In this document: in pieces, positions 35,794-44,863 of the stretch
How the letters are laid out: each line of letters opens with the position of its first letter
Position numbering within the stretch: position 1 is the first letter of the stretch
Origin: Vampirovibrionales bacterium
GTDB lineage: Bacteria; Cyanobacteriota; Vampirovibrionia; Vampirovibrionales; Vampirovibrionaceae
Assembly (NCBI GenBank): GCA_016712355.1
Contig: JADJRF010000005.1
Coordinates: forward strand, 1,612,001-1,676,000
Direction: 5' to 3'
Length of the DNA: 64,000 bases
Notes under the pieces: generated by a model
Told to the model about the DNA's origin: nothing
Databases searched by the model: none
What the model saw: only the letters and a program-made list of their open reading frames with translations
Made by a program: the position numbers and the translations under genes

Positions 35794-36669
35794 ATGACGC
35801 CCTCGCCTCACGCCCACACGGCGGATTTTCCTTCGAACCTGTATAAGCCCGGCGCCCCGCTTCAGGCGCGCATCAGCGAGCATCGCAGCCTGACGGATCC
35901 GGCCTCGGGCAACGAGGTGCGCCATATTACGTTCGATATCGCCGACAGCAAGTTCCGCTATCTCGACGGCCAGAGCCTCGGCGTCCTGCCGCCGGGCGAA
36001 GATGCCGCCGGACGCCCGCATAAGCTGCGTCTGTACTCCATCGCCTCGCCCAGTGAAGGCGACGATGGCGCCGGAAAAACTGTCAGCATTTGCGTCAAAC
36101 GCGCACTGAACCCGCCGCATCCGCCGGGGGTCTGCTCAAACTACCTGTGCGATCGCGCCGTGGGCGATGTCGTGAAGCTGACCGGGCCCGTGGGCAAGAG
36201 TTTTCTGCTGCCGGACGCGCCCAATTCGCATATGATTCTCATCGCGACGGGTACGGGCATTGCGCCGTTTCGGGCGTTTCTCAAGACCCGTTACGGCCGG
36301 CGCGCTTCAGAAACGGGGCAAACCTGGCTCTTTTTCGGCGTGAAAACCCGTTTCGACTATCTTTATGGCGATGAGATCGCCCAATACGAGCGCCAGCCGG
36401 GATTTCATCTCGCCACGGCTTTTAGTCGCGAAGAACAGAACGCAGAAGGCGGGCGCATGTATGTGCAGCATCGCTTGCAAGAGCATGCCAAAAGCGTGTT
36501 TGAGCTGTTGCAGCAAGACAATGCCTCGCTGTATATGTGCGGTCTGCGCGGCATGGAGCCTGCCATCACCGAAGGGCTGCGACTGGCGGCGGCGTCTCAG
36601 GGCATCGATTATGAGGCGTTTATGAAGCGCCTGACGCAAGAGAATCGCTGGCACGTCGAGGTCTATTAG
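35794..36669 (+). CDS. petH: Ferredoxin-NADP+ reductase, plant/cyanobacterial type
   Basis: FAD flavoenzyme passing electrons between ferredoxin and NADP(H). It has 291 residues. The FAD motif is RLYSIAS, followed by CVKR and GVCSNYLCD, GPVGKSFLLP, the NADP motif ATGTGIAPFRAFL, the plant-type LFFGVKTRFDYLYGDE and YMCGLRGME, and the C-terminal aromatic Tyr that stacks on FAD. It lacks the phycobilisome-linker domain of photosynthetic cyanobacteria. AAGG lies 10 bases before the ATG. In a non-phototroph it would supply reduced ferredoxin or NADPH. Confidence 0.93.
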   Translation: MTPSPHAHTADFPSNLYKPGAPLQARISEHRSLTDPASGNEVRHITFDIADSKFRYLDGQSLGVLPPGEDAAGRPHKLRLYSIASPSEGDDGAGKTVSICVKRALNPPHPPGVCSNYLCDRAVGDVVKLTGPVGKSFLLPDAPNSHMILIATGTGIAPFRAFLKTRYGRRASETGQTWLFFGVKTRFDYLYGDEIAQYERQPGFHLATAFSREEQNAEGGRMYVQHRLQEHAKSVFELLQQDNASLYMCGLRGMEPAITEGLRLAAASQGIDYEAFMKRLTQENRWHVEVY

Positions 36670-36701
36670 GCCTGCGCCGATGCGTCTGAACCCTGCGCGG
36701 C

Positions 36702-37448
36702 TCAGCTGATGCGCGATTCTTCCGTCTGGGCGATGGCGATCAGGGCGTCGAGATCGGTGATGGTGATTTTGCCGCCTCGGTGATAGGCAATGCAGGCGTT
36801 GGTTTTCTTGAGCCGACTGATGATGCGGACGGATTCCTCGTAAGTGATGCCCGTCATGCTGGCCAGATACTCGTGGGGGAGCTGGGTTTTGAGCAGCATG
36901 CCCTGGGGCGTCGGTTCGGCCCCTTCGCGGTTGAGGTGATGCAGGATAATTTTTGCCACGCGGGCGTCAGATTTTTTGACGACCTGATTGTGCGTTTCGT
37001 ACGTAAACCAGAGCATTTCACCCAGTTCGGTAATCATGTTGAGCGCCAGTTGCGGGTATTGGCGCGTCAGGGCGATGAAATCCTCGCTGGAGATGGAAAT
37101 AATGCGCGACTCGAATAACGCTTCCGCCGAAAACGGATACGGCTTGCTGGTCAGCGCGCCCGTCACGCCGAAGAACTCGCCTTGGGCGACCATCCGTACG
37201 ATGGCCCCTTCGCCGTCAGAGGAGTATTTGACCAGCTTGACGCAGCCCGACATGACAAAGTAGATGCGCGCGCCAGAGGCCGAGGGGAGGTCGCGCTGAT
37301 AGAAAATCACCTGATCGCGCGGGTAATGGGCTTCCTGAAAAACATCAAGAATGGCGAGCGTTTCGGCGCGGCCCAAGTCCCGAAACAGGCGAATCTGGTG
37401 GAAATCTTCCAGCTCGTCGGCGGAGACGGCGGACAAGGCGATATTCAT
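36702..37448 (-). CDS. Crp/Fnr-family transcription regulator
   Basis: Protein of 248 residues: cNMP-binding-type sensor domain (about 20-135), long dimer helix, then a Crp helix-turn-helix (about 175-240) with HEYLASMTGITYEESVRIISRL. No Cys cluster for a Fnr Fe-S centre is visible at the N-terminus, so a small ligand is more likely. The frame is open 71 codons further upstream, but homology starts at this ATG. It is divergent from gcvPA, a possible target. Confidence 0.9.
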   Translation of the reverse strand: MNIALSAVSADELEDFHQIRLFRDLGRAETLAILDVFQEAHYPRDQVIFYQRDLPSASGARIYFVMSGCVKLVKYSSDGEGAIVRMVAQGEFFGVTGALTSKPYPFSAEALFESRIISISSEDFIALTRQYPQLALNMITELGEMLWFTYETHNQVVKKSDARVAKIILHHLNREGAEPTPQGMLLKTQLPHEYLASMTGITYEESVRIISRLKKTNACIAYHRGGKITITDLDALIAIAQTEESRIS

Positions 37449-37688
37449 CAGGCGATCGGCCCTTCTATCCTGTAGGAGCGCTTCTAAACCCTTAACGTAC
37501 CCAGAAAACGAGAGATAAAAAGCAAATAAGAGGAGAGGTAAACGGCTGTCGCGGCTTCGCTTTGCGTGATTCTGGAAATCCTGCTTTCTGCCGTAAGTCT
37601 CTATTATGGGTCGCGCGCGCGCCGACGTAAAGCCTTGATGCGAAGGCGCGCGCCCTGTCAAGAATCGTTTCGCGGGGGCCTGATTCGC

Positions 37689-37718
37689 TTGATTTCACGC
37701 GGGGAAGCGCCCTATGAT
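37689..37718 (+). promoter_or_regulatory. Promoter of the gcvPA-gcvPB operon
   Basis: TTGATT (37689-37694), 18 bases, TATGAT (37713-37718), about 95 bases before the gcvPA start. No glycine riboswitch signature is seen in this 364-base divergent spacer; the repeat AAACTGGATT occurs twice near 37763-37785. Confidence 0.55.
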
Positions 37719-37812
37719 GCCAAGGGTGACACGCTAAAAATTGGCCTGAAGCGGGCCGATTTAAACTGGATTGAAACTGGATTTAAAATTGATTCAAGGA
37801 TAGAGCCGCGCC

Positions 37813-39213
37813 GTGTATAACTTTCTGCCCCACACCGAGGCCGACCGCGAGGCGATGCTGGCGACTCTGGGCGCGCCTTCTGTGGAGGCGCTCTTTGACG
37901 ATATTCCGCGCGCGCTGCGCGATCAGGTCTCCTGTCAAACCCTGCCCGCCCAAGGCATGAGCGAAGCCGCGCTTCAGCAGCTATTTTCGCAAGCGGCGGC
38001 GCGCAATACGGGTGTCGGGATGCAGTGTTTTCTGGGCGGCGGGTCGTATCCGCGTTTTATCCCGGCGGCGGTCCATGCGATTGCGGGGCGTTCGGAGTTT
38101 TATACCGCTTATACGCCTTATCAGCCCGAAGTCAGTCAGGGAACGCTTCAAGCAGGATTTGAGTTTCAGACGATGATTGCCGCGCTGAGCGGCATGGATG
38201 CGGCGAATGCTACCGTGTATGACGGCGCAACCGCTGTCGCCGAAGCGGCCCTGATGGCCCTGCGCGCTACCCGCCGCACGCGCATCGCCGTCGCCGACGG
38301 CCTCAACCCGGATTACGCCGCTGTGCTGACGACGTATCTTCAGGCGGGGCGTAAACACCTGGAAGAGTCGGCTTCTGCTGTCTTCGACCGCTTTGATCCG
38401 GCTGATGACGCGAGTCTCTCCGGCCTGAATGGCGCGCAGACTGCGGCGCTGATTATTCAGGCCCCGGATTATTTCGGTCGTCTGCTGCTGAGCCCGCGCG
38501 CGCAGGCGGCCCGCGCGTTTTGCCAAGCCCATGGCGCGCTGCTGATCATTGTCGCCGATCCGGTTTCTCTGGGCCTCTTGTTGCCGCCGGGCGCTTACGG
38601 GGCCGATATCGTCGTCGGCGACCTGCAACCGTTGGGTAATTCGATGAATTTCGGCGGCCCCACGGGCGGGTATATGGCCTGCAAGAAAGCCTTGATTCGG
38701 CAGCTTCCGGGCAGGCTAATCGGACGGGCGCGCGACGTCAAGGGGCGTCCCTGTTATACGCTGACGCTTCAGACCCGCGAGCAGCACATTCGCCGGGAGA
38801 AGGCGGCCAGCAATATTTGCACCAATCAGGCCCTGAACGCTCTGCGAGCGGCGGCCTATCTGGCGCTGATGGGTCCTGTCGGCCTGCGCGAGGTGGCTGA
38901 GCGCTCCGTCCAGCGCGCACACCGTCTGGCGGACGCGCTCACGGCGATTCCCGGCGTGACGCTGCGCTATCCTGACCGGCCTTTCTTCTCCGAATTCGTC
39001 TTGCGTCTGCAACGTCCGGCGGGCGAAGCCCTGACGTTTTTACAGCGCTTTGGTCTGCTGGGCGGGATTGCGCTGGCCGACGATCCCAACGCCTTGCTCG
39101 TGTCGGCCACGGAACTCACCACGAGCGAGGCCATTGCCCAATACGGGCGCGCGCTGGCCCAATTCTGCGCGCTCGGCGCGGCTCAGCCCTTAAAAGAGGA
39201 CGCGACGCGATGA
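37813..39213 (+). CDS. gcvPA: Glycine dehydrogenase (decarboxylating) subunit 1
   Basis: N-terminal half of the P-protein of the glycine cleavage system, in split form. It has 466 residues. Typical stretches are YTPYQPEVSQGTLQ and NATVYDGATAVAEA. With GcvPB it decarboxylates glycine and loads the methylamine group on lipoyl-GcvH. The start is GTG with AAGGA 11 bases upstream. The stop overlaps gcvPB (ATGA). Confidence 0.97.
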   Translation: MYNFLPHTEADREAMLATLGAPSVEALFDDIPRALRDQVSCQTLPAQGMSEAALQQLFSQAAARNTGVGMQCFLGGGSYPRFIPAAVHAIAGRSEFYTAYTPYQPEVSQGTLQAGFEFQTMIAALSGMDAANATVYDGATAVAEAALMALRATRRTRIAVADGLNPDYAAVLTTYLQAGRKHLEESASAVFDRFDPADDASLSGLNGAQTAALIIQAPDYFGRLLLSPRAQAARAFCQAHGALLIIVADPVSLGLLLPPGAYGADIVVGDLQPLGNSMNFGGPTGGYMACKKALIRQLPGRLIGRARDVKGRPCYTLTLQTREQHIRREKAASNICTNQALNALRAAAYLALMGPVGLREVAERSVQRAHRLADALTAIPGVTLRYPDRPFFSEFVLRLQRPAGEALTFLQRFGLLGGIALADDPNALLVSATELTTSEAIAQYGRALAQFCALGAAQPLKEDATR

Positions 39214-40700
39214 CCCCGCCGCAAGCCCTTGAACTGACGCTCTTTGAGAAATCATCCGCCGGACGGCGCGGCGTCACGACTCCCGTCGCCGAGGCGGACG
39301 ACGCGGCGATTGATCGTTTGCTTCCCCTTGACAGCCTGCGTCAGGCGCCCGCCGCCCTGCCAGAAGTCTCGCAACTGGACGCCATGCGCCATTACGTGCG
39401 CCTGTCTCATCTGAATCACGCCATTGATACGGGTTTCTATCCGCTGGGATCCTGTACGATGAAGTATAATCCGAAGGTCTGTGACGCGATCGCCAGTCTG
39501 CCGGGCTTTACCCAGTTGCATCCCATGACGGACGCCGCGCTGTGTCAAGGCACGCTGGAAGTGATGTACCGGCTTCAGACCCTGTTGGCGGATATTACCG
39601 GTTTTGACGCCGTGAGTCTGCAACCGGCGGCGGGCGCGCAAGGCGAGCTGACCGGCCTGCTGATGATTAAGGCTTTTCTCGCCAGTCGCGGCCAAGCGCA
39701 GCGCACCCAAGTGGTCATTCCTGACTCCGCCCATGGCACGAATCCGGCGACTGCGGCTTTATGCGGCTTTGATGTGGTGGAAATCAAAAGCGGGGCCGAC
39801 GGGCTGGTGGATCTTGCCGCCCTGAAAGCCGTTCTCAGCGAGCGAACCGCTGCGCTGATGCTGACCAATCCCAATACGCTCGGCCTGTTTGAGCGCGATA
39901 TTCTGGAGATTTCCCGCCTGACGCGCGAAGCGGGCGGGTTGATGTATTACGACGGCGCCAACCTCAATGCCGTGATGGGTCAGGCCAAGCCGGCGGCGAT
40001 GGGCTTTGACGTCATGCACATCAATACCCACAAGACGTTTGCCACTCCCCACGGCGGCGGCGGCCCCGGTTGCGGGCCGGTCGCCTGCACGCAAGCGCTC
40101 GCGCCGTTTCTGCCCAGGCCTGTGGCGACGTTTGACGGCGAACGCTACGCGCTGGACTGGCGACGCCCGCAGAGCGTGGGCAAGGTCAAGGCGTTTTATG
40201 GCAATGTCGAGATGATGATCCGCGCGGCGGCCTATATTCTGGCTTACGGGGCGGATGGGCTGGCGCAGGTGACGCGCGACGCCGTATTGAACGCCAATTA
40301 CCTCAAGGCGCGTCTGGGCGCTTTGTACGATATTCCGCACGCGCAGCGCTGCAAACATGAGTTTGTGATGACGTGCCGCCGTCAACAGTCGGGCGATCAC
40401 CCGATTCGCACCATGGATATCGCCAAACGGATGATGGACAGCGGCGTCCACCCGATGACGGTGTATTTTCCGCTGATTGTGCCGGACGCCATGATGATTG
40501 AGCCGACCGAAACCGAGTCGCGCGAGACGCTGGATCGCTTTGTCGAGGTCATGACGCAAATCGACCGCGAGTGCCGCGAAACGCCGGATCTCGTGCGCGA
40601 GGCGCCGCATTCGGCCCCCATTGCGCGCGTCGACGAGGTGGAAGCCGCCCGACGGCCGACGCTGGCCTATTTCGGCTGCGGCGCCGACTGCAACGGCTAA
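39210..40700 (+). CDS. gcvPB: Glycine dehydrogenase (decarboxylating) subunit 2
   Basis: C-terminal half of the split P-protein, 496 residues, carrying the PLP Lys in NTHKTFATPHGGGGPG. DSAHGTNPATA and LGSCTMKYNP are also present. It is coupled to gcvPA by a 4-base ATGA overlap. gcvT and gcvH are not next to it in this window. Confidence 0.97.
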   Translation: MTPPQALELTLFEKSSAGRRGVTTPVAEADDAAIDRLLPLDSLRQAPAALPEVSQLDAMRHYVRLSHLNHAIDTGFYPLGSCTMKYNPKVCDAIASLPGFTQLHPMTDAALCQGTLEVMYRLQTLLADITGFDAVSLQPAAGAQGELTGLLMIKAFLASRGQAQRTQVVIPDSAHGTNPATAALCGFDVVEIKSGADGLVDLAALKAVLSERTAALMLTNPNTLGLFERDILEISRLTREAGGLMYYDGANLNAVMGQAKPAAMGFDVMHINTHKTFATPHGGGGPGCGPVACTQALAPFLPRPVATFDGERYALDWRRPQSVGKVKAFYGNVEMMIRAAAYILAYGADGLAQVTRDAVLNANYLKARLGALYDIPHAQRCKHEFVMTCRRQQSGDHPIRTMDIAKRMMDSGVHPMTVYFPLIVPDAMMIEPTETESRETLDRFVEVMTQIDRECRETPDLVREAPHSAPIARVDEVEAARRPTLAYFGCGADCNG

Positions 40701-40820
40701 CGCGCCCGCTGGCGGCGACGCCTGCTTTCGGGGTATAACCAAGGCGTGCGCGCGCGCGTGTCGTCGCGCCCGATTCCATGAGAGTCGATGAGAGTCCATC
40801 ACAGACAGGAGAGTTTTTTT

Positions 40821-41906
40821 ATGACCGTCGCCCCCCCCGTCACCCTTCAGCCCGGCGTTGTGACCGGCAAAGACTATCAGGCGCTTGTCCAGGCCGCCAA
40901 AGCGGGTCAGTATATCCTGCCCGCCGTCAACGTGGTCGGTACGAACAGCCTGAACGCCGTTCTGGAAGCGGCGCGTAAAAATCGCGCGGACGTCATTATC
41001 CAGCTTTCCAACGGCGGGGCGGAGTTTTTTGCTGGGCAAGGCTTCCCGGATTCCGCGCTGGCCAAAGCCCTGGGCGCCGTGTCGGCCGCGCGTCACGTGC
41101 ATCTGATGGCCCAGCATTACGGCGTGTGCGTGGTGATGCACACCGATCACGCCAACAAGAAGCTGCTTCCCTGGGTCGAAGCGATGCTCGGCTACGGCGA
41201 GGAGCATTATCGCCAGACGGGCCGCCCGTTGTTTACGTCGCACATGCTGGATCTCTCCGAAGAGCCGCTGGAAGAGAACATCGCCGAATGCGCCCGGATT
41301 CTCAAGCGCGCAGCGGCGATTGACGTGAGTATCGAGATTGAACTGGGCGTTACCGGCGGCGAAGAAGATGGCATCGGCTCTGAAGACGGCGACCTCAGCG
41401 ACGCGCGGCTTTATACTCAGCCGGACGACGTGCTGAAAGCCTATGAAGCGCTTTCGCCGCTGGGCCATTTCTCGGTGGCGGCCTCGTTTGGCAACGTTCA
41501 TGGCGTCTACGCGCCGGGCAACGTCAAGCTGCGGCCCGAAATCCTTCGGCAGTCGCAGGAACGGGTGCAGTCGGCTTGCAAAACCGGGCCGAATCCGTTG
41601 AATCTGGTGTTTCATGGCGGCTCTGGCTCTGAGCTGGCGAAAATCGAAGAAACCATGGCCTATGGCGTCTTCAAAATGAACATCGACACCGATTTGCAGT
41701 TCGCATTCGCCGAAAGCGTCGGGGGCTACGTGCTGAAAACGCCCAAAGCCTTCCAGTATCAAGTAGACCCTGAGACCGAAACGCCTTACAAAAAAGTCTA
41801 CGATCCACGCAAATGGCTGCGCGAAGGCGAAAAAGGCATGATCGCGCGCCTCGACGAGGCCTTCCAGACGCTGCGCTCGGCGGGCAAGTCGCTGGCCGCG
41901 CAATAA
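40821..41906 (+). CDS. fbaA: Class II fructose-1,6-bisphosphate aldolase
   Basis: Zinc aldolase of glycolysis/gluconeogenesis, class IIA (E. coli type), 361 residues. Zinc/active-site motifs: MHTDHANKK, IEIELGVTGGEEDG, NVHGVY and VFHGGSGS. AGGAGA precedes a T7 run directly before this ATG, and codons 4-6 contain a run of eight C. Two terminators follow. Confidence 0.97.
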   Translation: MTVAPPVTLQPGVVTGKDYQALVQAAKAGQYILPAVNVVGTNSLNAVLEAARKNRADVIIQLSNGGAEFFAGQGFPDSALAKALGAVSAARHVHLMAQHYGVCVVMHTDHANKKLLPWVEAMLGYGEEHYRQTGRPLFTSHMLDLSEEPLEENIAECARILKRAAAIDVSIEIELGVTGGEEDGIGSEDGDLSDARLYTQPDDVLKAYEALSPLGHFSVAASFGNVHGVYAPGNVKLRPEILRQSQERVQSACKTGPNPLNLVFHGGSGSELAKIEETMAYGVFKMNIDTDLQFAFAESVGGYVLKTPKAFQYQVDPETETPYKKVYDPRKWLREGEKGMIARLDEAFQTLRSAGKSLAAQ

Positions 41907-41909
41907 TCA

Positions 41910-41930
41910 GCGAGCTTCTCGCGCTTTTTT
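41910..41930 (+). terminator. Terminator right after fbaA
   Basis: GCGAG-CTT-CTCGC stem followed by GCTTTTTT, starting 4 bases after the stop codon. Confidence 0.65.
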
Positions 41931-41935
41931 CAGGC

Positions 41936-41972
41936 AAACGCCCCTTTCTCGCAACCGGGAAAGGGGCGTTTT
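41936..41972. terminator. Bidirectional terminator between fbaA and amt
   Basis: AAACGCCCCTTTC, a short loop, GAAAGGGGCGTTTT: a ~12-bp stem with A and T runs on either side. It can serve fbaA (plus) and amt (minus). Confidence 0.85.
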
Positions 41973-42000
41973 CGCAGGGGCGCTTTATTCGATAGGCGCC

Positions 42001-43227
42001 TTATTCGATGTTATAGGCGACTTCGCCGTGCTGCGTCAGGTCGAGGCCCATTTCTTCCTCGTCTTCGGTGACGCTCAGGCCCATGGTGAGGTCGAGAACC
42101 TTGGCAATCACAAAGCTCACCGCAAACGTAAACACCCAGACGGCGGCCACGCTGATGGCCTGGACGACCAGCTGATGCGGATTTCCGTAGATCAACCCGT
42201 CGGCGCCAGCCGGATTAATGGCTTTGGAGGCGAAAATCCCGGTTGCAAGCGCTCCCCAGGTCCCAGCCATCCCGTGACAGGCCCAGACGTCCAGACTTTC
42301 GTCGATGTGCAGTTTCAGGCGAATCTTGATGCAGTTGTATGAGACGATCGTCGCGATGACGCCAATCAGCGTCGCCGAGAAGATGTCGACGTACCCGCAG
42401 GCAGGCGTAATGGCCACCAGACCGACGACCGAGCCAACTGCCATGCCCATCAGGTTGGGCAGGCCTTTGCGCCAGCTGAGGGCCATCCACGTGAGGGCCG
42501 CCGCAGACGTCGCAACCGTGGTGGTAATAACCGCGTGAACCGCCAGCGGCGAGGCTTCCAGGGCGCTTCCGCCATTAAAGCCGAACCAGCCTACCCACAG
42601 AAATACTGTTCCCAGCAGGACGAGCGGCAGGTTGCTGTGCGCCGTGTCAATCTGCCCAAAGTCTTTGCGCTTGCGGATAATCAGCGCGATGGCGAGCGCG
42701 GCGACGCCTGCCGTGATATGAATGACTGCGCCGCCAGCGAAATCCAGTGCGCCGAGCTGTTTCAGCCAGCCCCCGATCCCCCAGACCCAGTGGGCGACCG
42801 GGCAATACACCAACAGCGACCACAGAACGATGAAGGCCATAAACGCGCTGAAGCGAATGCGCTCGACAAAGGCCCCGATAATCAGGGCCGGGGCGATGAC
42901 GGCGAATTTCATCTGAAAGAGCATGTACAGCAGGTGCGGAATGGTCAGCGCATAGGCGGGATTGGGCTCGCTCATCGATACCCCTTTCAGTCCCAGCCAT
43001 TGAAAGCCGCCGATCAGGCTCCAGTGATCATTGCCGAAGGCCAGACTATAGCCGACGTTGACCCAGAGCAGCGAGATAATCGCAATGGTCGCAAAGCTCT
43101 TCATCATGGTGGAAATCATGTTTTTGCGCCGCACCATGCCGCCGTAAAACATGCCCACTGCGGGGGTCATCAGCAACACGAGCGACGAGGACATCAGCAT
43201 CCATGCGATATCGCCTTTGTTAATCAT
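42001..43227 (-). CDS. amt: Ammonium transporter (Amt family)
   Basis: Inner-membrane trimeric ammonium channel, 408 residues and 11 helices. It starts near WMLMSSSLVLLMTPAVGMFYGG-type sequence, with the Amt signature FAGGAVIHITAGVAALA (pore His) and the second pore His in VWACHGMAGTWGA. This ATG follows GGAGG; the in-frame upstream TTG is rejected. No glnK is nearby. A C-terminal tail (about 390-408) could be a PII contact. Confidence 0.96.
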   Translation of the reverse strand: MINKGDIAWMLMSSSLVLLMTPAVGMFYGGMVRRKNMISTMMKSFATIAIISLLWVNVGYSLAFGNDHWSLIGGFQWLGLKGVSMSEPNPAYALTIPHLLYMLFQMKFAVIAPALIIGAFVERIRFSAFMAFIVLWSLLVYCPVAHWVWGIGGWLKQLGALDFAGGAVIHITAGVAALAIALIIRKRKDFGQIDTAHSNLPLVLLGTVFLWVGWFGFNGGSALEASPLAVHAVITTTVATSAAALTWMALSWRKGLPNLMGMAVGSVVGLVAITPACGYVDIFSATLIGVIATIVSYNCIKIRLKLHIDESLDVWACHGMAGTWGALATGIFASKAINPAGADGLIYGNPHQLVVQAISVAAVWVFTFAVSFVIAKVLDLTMGLSVTEDEEEMGLDLTQHGEVAYNIE

Positions 43228-43512
43228 TGAGATTCTCGCCTCCATACACAATTAGTAGGACTGGATCGCTTGATTCTGCGCGCATTACAGGGGCGTGGCC
43301 ATGCAACGCGCGCGCCGCGCAAGGGGTCTGGCTCAGACTGGATCGAGCGTCTGCCAGAGAACATAGGCGGTACGACAAGAGAAGGGCTGCTGCGCGGAGA
43401 AAAACGTCAAAAATTTCGCCTGACGGAGATTTAGCCTATCAGGGAAGCGGCAGGCGCGCAAACACATAAAGCGAACGAGCCGATGCGTTACGCCGCGCGT
43501 TACAATAAGCGC

Positions 43513-43986
43513 ATGGCTTTCATCAAGGCTTTCGCGCTGCGCCCGCCGCTGGATTGTGACGGCGTCTTTCCCTCGCAGAGGGTGTTACGGGCGCTGTGGC
43601 AATTCACGCTGGCGGTGACGCTAATAGGGGCCTTGTGGGCGGCGATTTGTGCGCTGATGCCGCCCTGGCTGCTTGCGATAATGTATTTTTCAGGACCTTT
43701 TTGCCTGTTTAAAGGCCTCTTTCACCTGCCGTGCCCCACCTGCGGGATGACGCGCGCGTTTTGGGCGCTTGCTCAGGGCCAATTTCTGGAAGCCGCGCGC
43801 TATCATGCGCTTGCGATTCCGCTGGCAATGGGCGCCGCTTCGTTTTTGCTGGCCTATCCGGCGTTTCCCGCGCCCTGCTGTCGCGTGATTCGTTTTGTAG
43901 CATCGCGCGCGGGCTTGTGGAGCCTTGCCGCGCTGGTCCTGCTGGCGTGGGGCCTGAAACTGCTTGGGCCTGCGCGCTATTGGTAA
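43513..43986 (+). CDS. DUF2752 membrane protein
   Basis: About 157 residues. The hallmark LPCPTCGMTRAFWALAQGQFLEAA identifies DUF2752, small membrane proteins of unknown role with a conserved CPxCG pair. Three hydrophobic helices. The start is either ATG 43513 or ATG 43483; a TACAAT box at about 43501 argues for 43513 only if the transcript is nearly leaderless, so this is open. Confidence 0.85.
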   Translation: MAFIKAFALRPPLDCDGVFPSQRVLRALWQFTLAVTLIGALWAAICALMPPWLLAIMYFSGPFCLFKGLFHLPCPTCGMTRAFWALAQGQFLEAARYHALAIPLAMGAASFLLAYPAFPAPCCRVIRFVASRAGLWSLAALVLLAWGLKLLGPARYW

Positions 43987-44002
43987 CAATTTCGTTACAA
44001 AC

Positions 44003-44031
44003 TTGCGTCCTCCGGGAACATCCCCTATGAT
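44003..44031 (+). promoter_or_regulatory. Promoter of the 61-residue RFG-tag gene
   Basis: TTGCGT (44003-44008), 17 bases, TATGAT (44026-44031), about 50 bases before the start codon at 44084. Confidence 0.6.
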
Positions 44032-44083
44032 AAAAGCTTGGCGTGCAGCCGAGTCACGATCTGATAACGCTTGGGGATAGGAA

Positions 44084-44269
44084 ATGAACGGCATATTGCC
44101 TGCTGCCGGTTTTGGCCCTCGTTTTGGCGCTGCTGCGTCCCGCAAAAGCTTATACGACGTTGCGCCTGCTTTGACGGGAGTTTCAGGCGCCGGCCAGAAA
44201 ATTCCGGCGGCTAAGCAGGATGTTGCCGGGGTTCAAAAGATCGGACAGTTTCTCGCCTTAATGGCCTGA
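44084..44269 (+). CDS. Small protein with N-terminal RFG tag
   Basis: Protein of 61 residues starting MNGILPAAGFGPRFGAAAS, with FG at two places. The rest is short, polar and Ala/Gly-rich, with no domain, signal peptide or membrane helix. It has its own promoter and a purine-rich site (GGGGATAGGA) before the ATG, which supports it being real despite its size. Confidence 0.62.
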   Translation: MNGILPAAGFGPRFGAAASRKSLYDVAPALTGVSGAGQKIPAAKQDVAGVQKIGQFLALMA

Positions 44270-44300
44270 CGCTTGCCCTGAGGTCGCGGCAACGCCCCGC

Positions 44301-44328
44301 TTGCTTGATTGGGTTGACGGGATACAAT
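44301..44328 (+). promoter_or_regulatory. Promoter of rplS
   Basis: TTGCTT (44301-44306), 16 bases, TACAAT (44323-44328), about 38 bases before the start codon. Confidence 0.55.
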
Positions 44329-44366
44329 AACCTCCTGACCTGTGACGCGATATAGGATTCCCGATC

Positions 44367-44831
44367 ATGACCCAGCACCTCATCCGCGAGATTGAAAAAG
44401 CGTATTTGAAAAGCGACCTGCCCGAACTGCATCCCGGGGATACGGTCAAGGTGATGGTGCGCATTCGCGAAGGCAATAAGGAACGCCTGCAAGGCTATGA
44501 AGGCGTCGTCCTGCGTCGCTCCGGCGCAGGTCTCAGCGCGACCGTCACCGTGCGCCGCGTGTTTCAAGGCGTCGGCGTCGAGCGCGTCTTTCTGCTGCAC
44601 TCGCCGATGGTTGAAAGCATTAAGGTCACCCGCCGCGGACGCGTCCGTCGCGCGCGTATCTACTACATGCGCGAACGCTCGGGCAAGGCTGCGCGTATCC
44701 GCGAAAAAATGGGCTCGCTGAACGCCGCCGCTAAAAATGCCGATAAGGCCGCCGCAGGCAAGAAAAAAGAAGCCGCCCCCGCTCCCGTCGCCGCCGCCTC
44801 TGCTGCGCCTGCCGATAAGACGGACGCCTAA
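44367..44831 (+). CDS. rplS: 50S ribosomal protein L19
   Basis: Large-subunit protein at the 30S-50S interface. Residues 1-115 match L19 (HPGDTVKVMVRIREGNKERL, GYEGVVLRR, SPMVESIKVTRRG). The protein is 154 residues, longer than the usual ~115-120, because of an Ala/Lys/Pro-rich tail of about 40 residues with no predicted fold. The tail is in frame and has no internal sign of misassembly. Confidence 0.97.
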   Translation: MTQHLIREIEKAYLKSDLPELHPGDTVKVMVRIREGNKERLQGYEGVVLRRSGAGLSATVTVRRVFQGVGVERVFLLHSPMVESIKVTRRGRVRRARIYYMRERSGKAARIREKMGSLNAAAKNADKAAAGKKKEAAPAPVAAASAAPADKTDA

Positions 44832-44863
44832 GCGGTTTCGCGTCTCGCCCCGGTTTTTGGCGC

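Noticed and set aside
37449..37812. Glycine riboswitch upstream of gcvPA
   Set aside because: No GGAGAG/ACCGAAGGGGC-type core or tandem aptamer is visible; only a promoter and a short repeat.
39759..41903. A 714-codon open frame antisense to gcvPB and fbaA
   Set aside because: It spans two well-identified genes and their spacer, has basic low-information sequence and no start signal.
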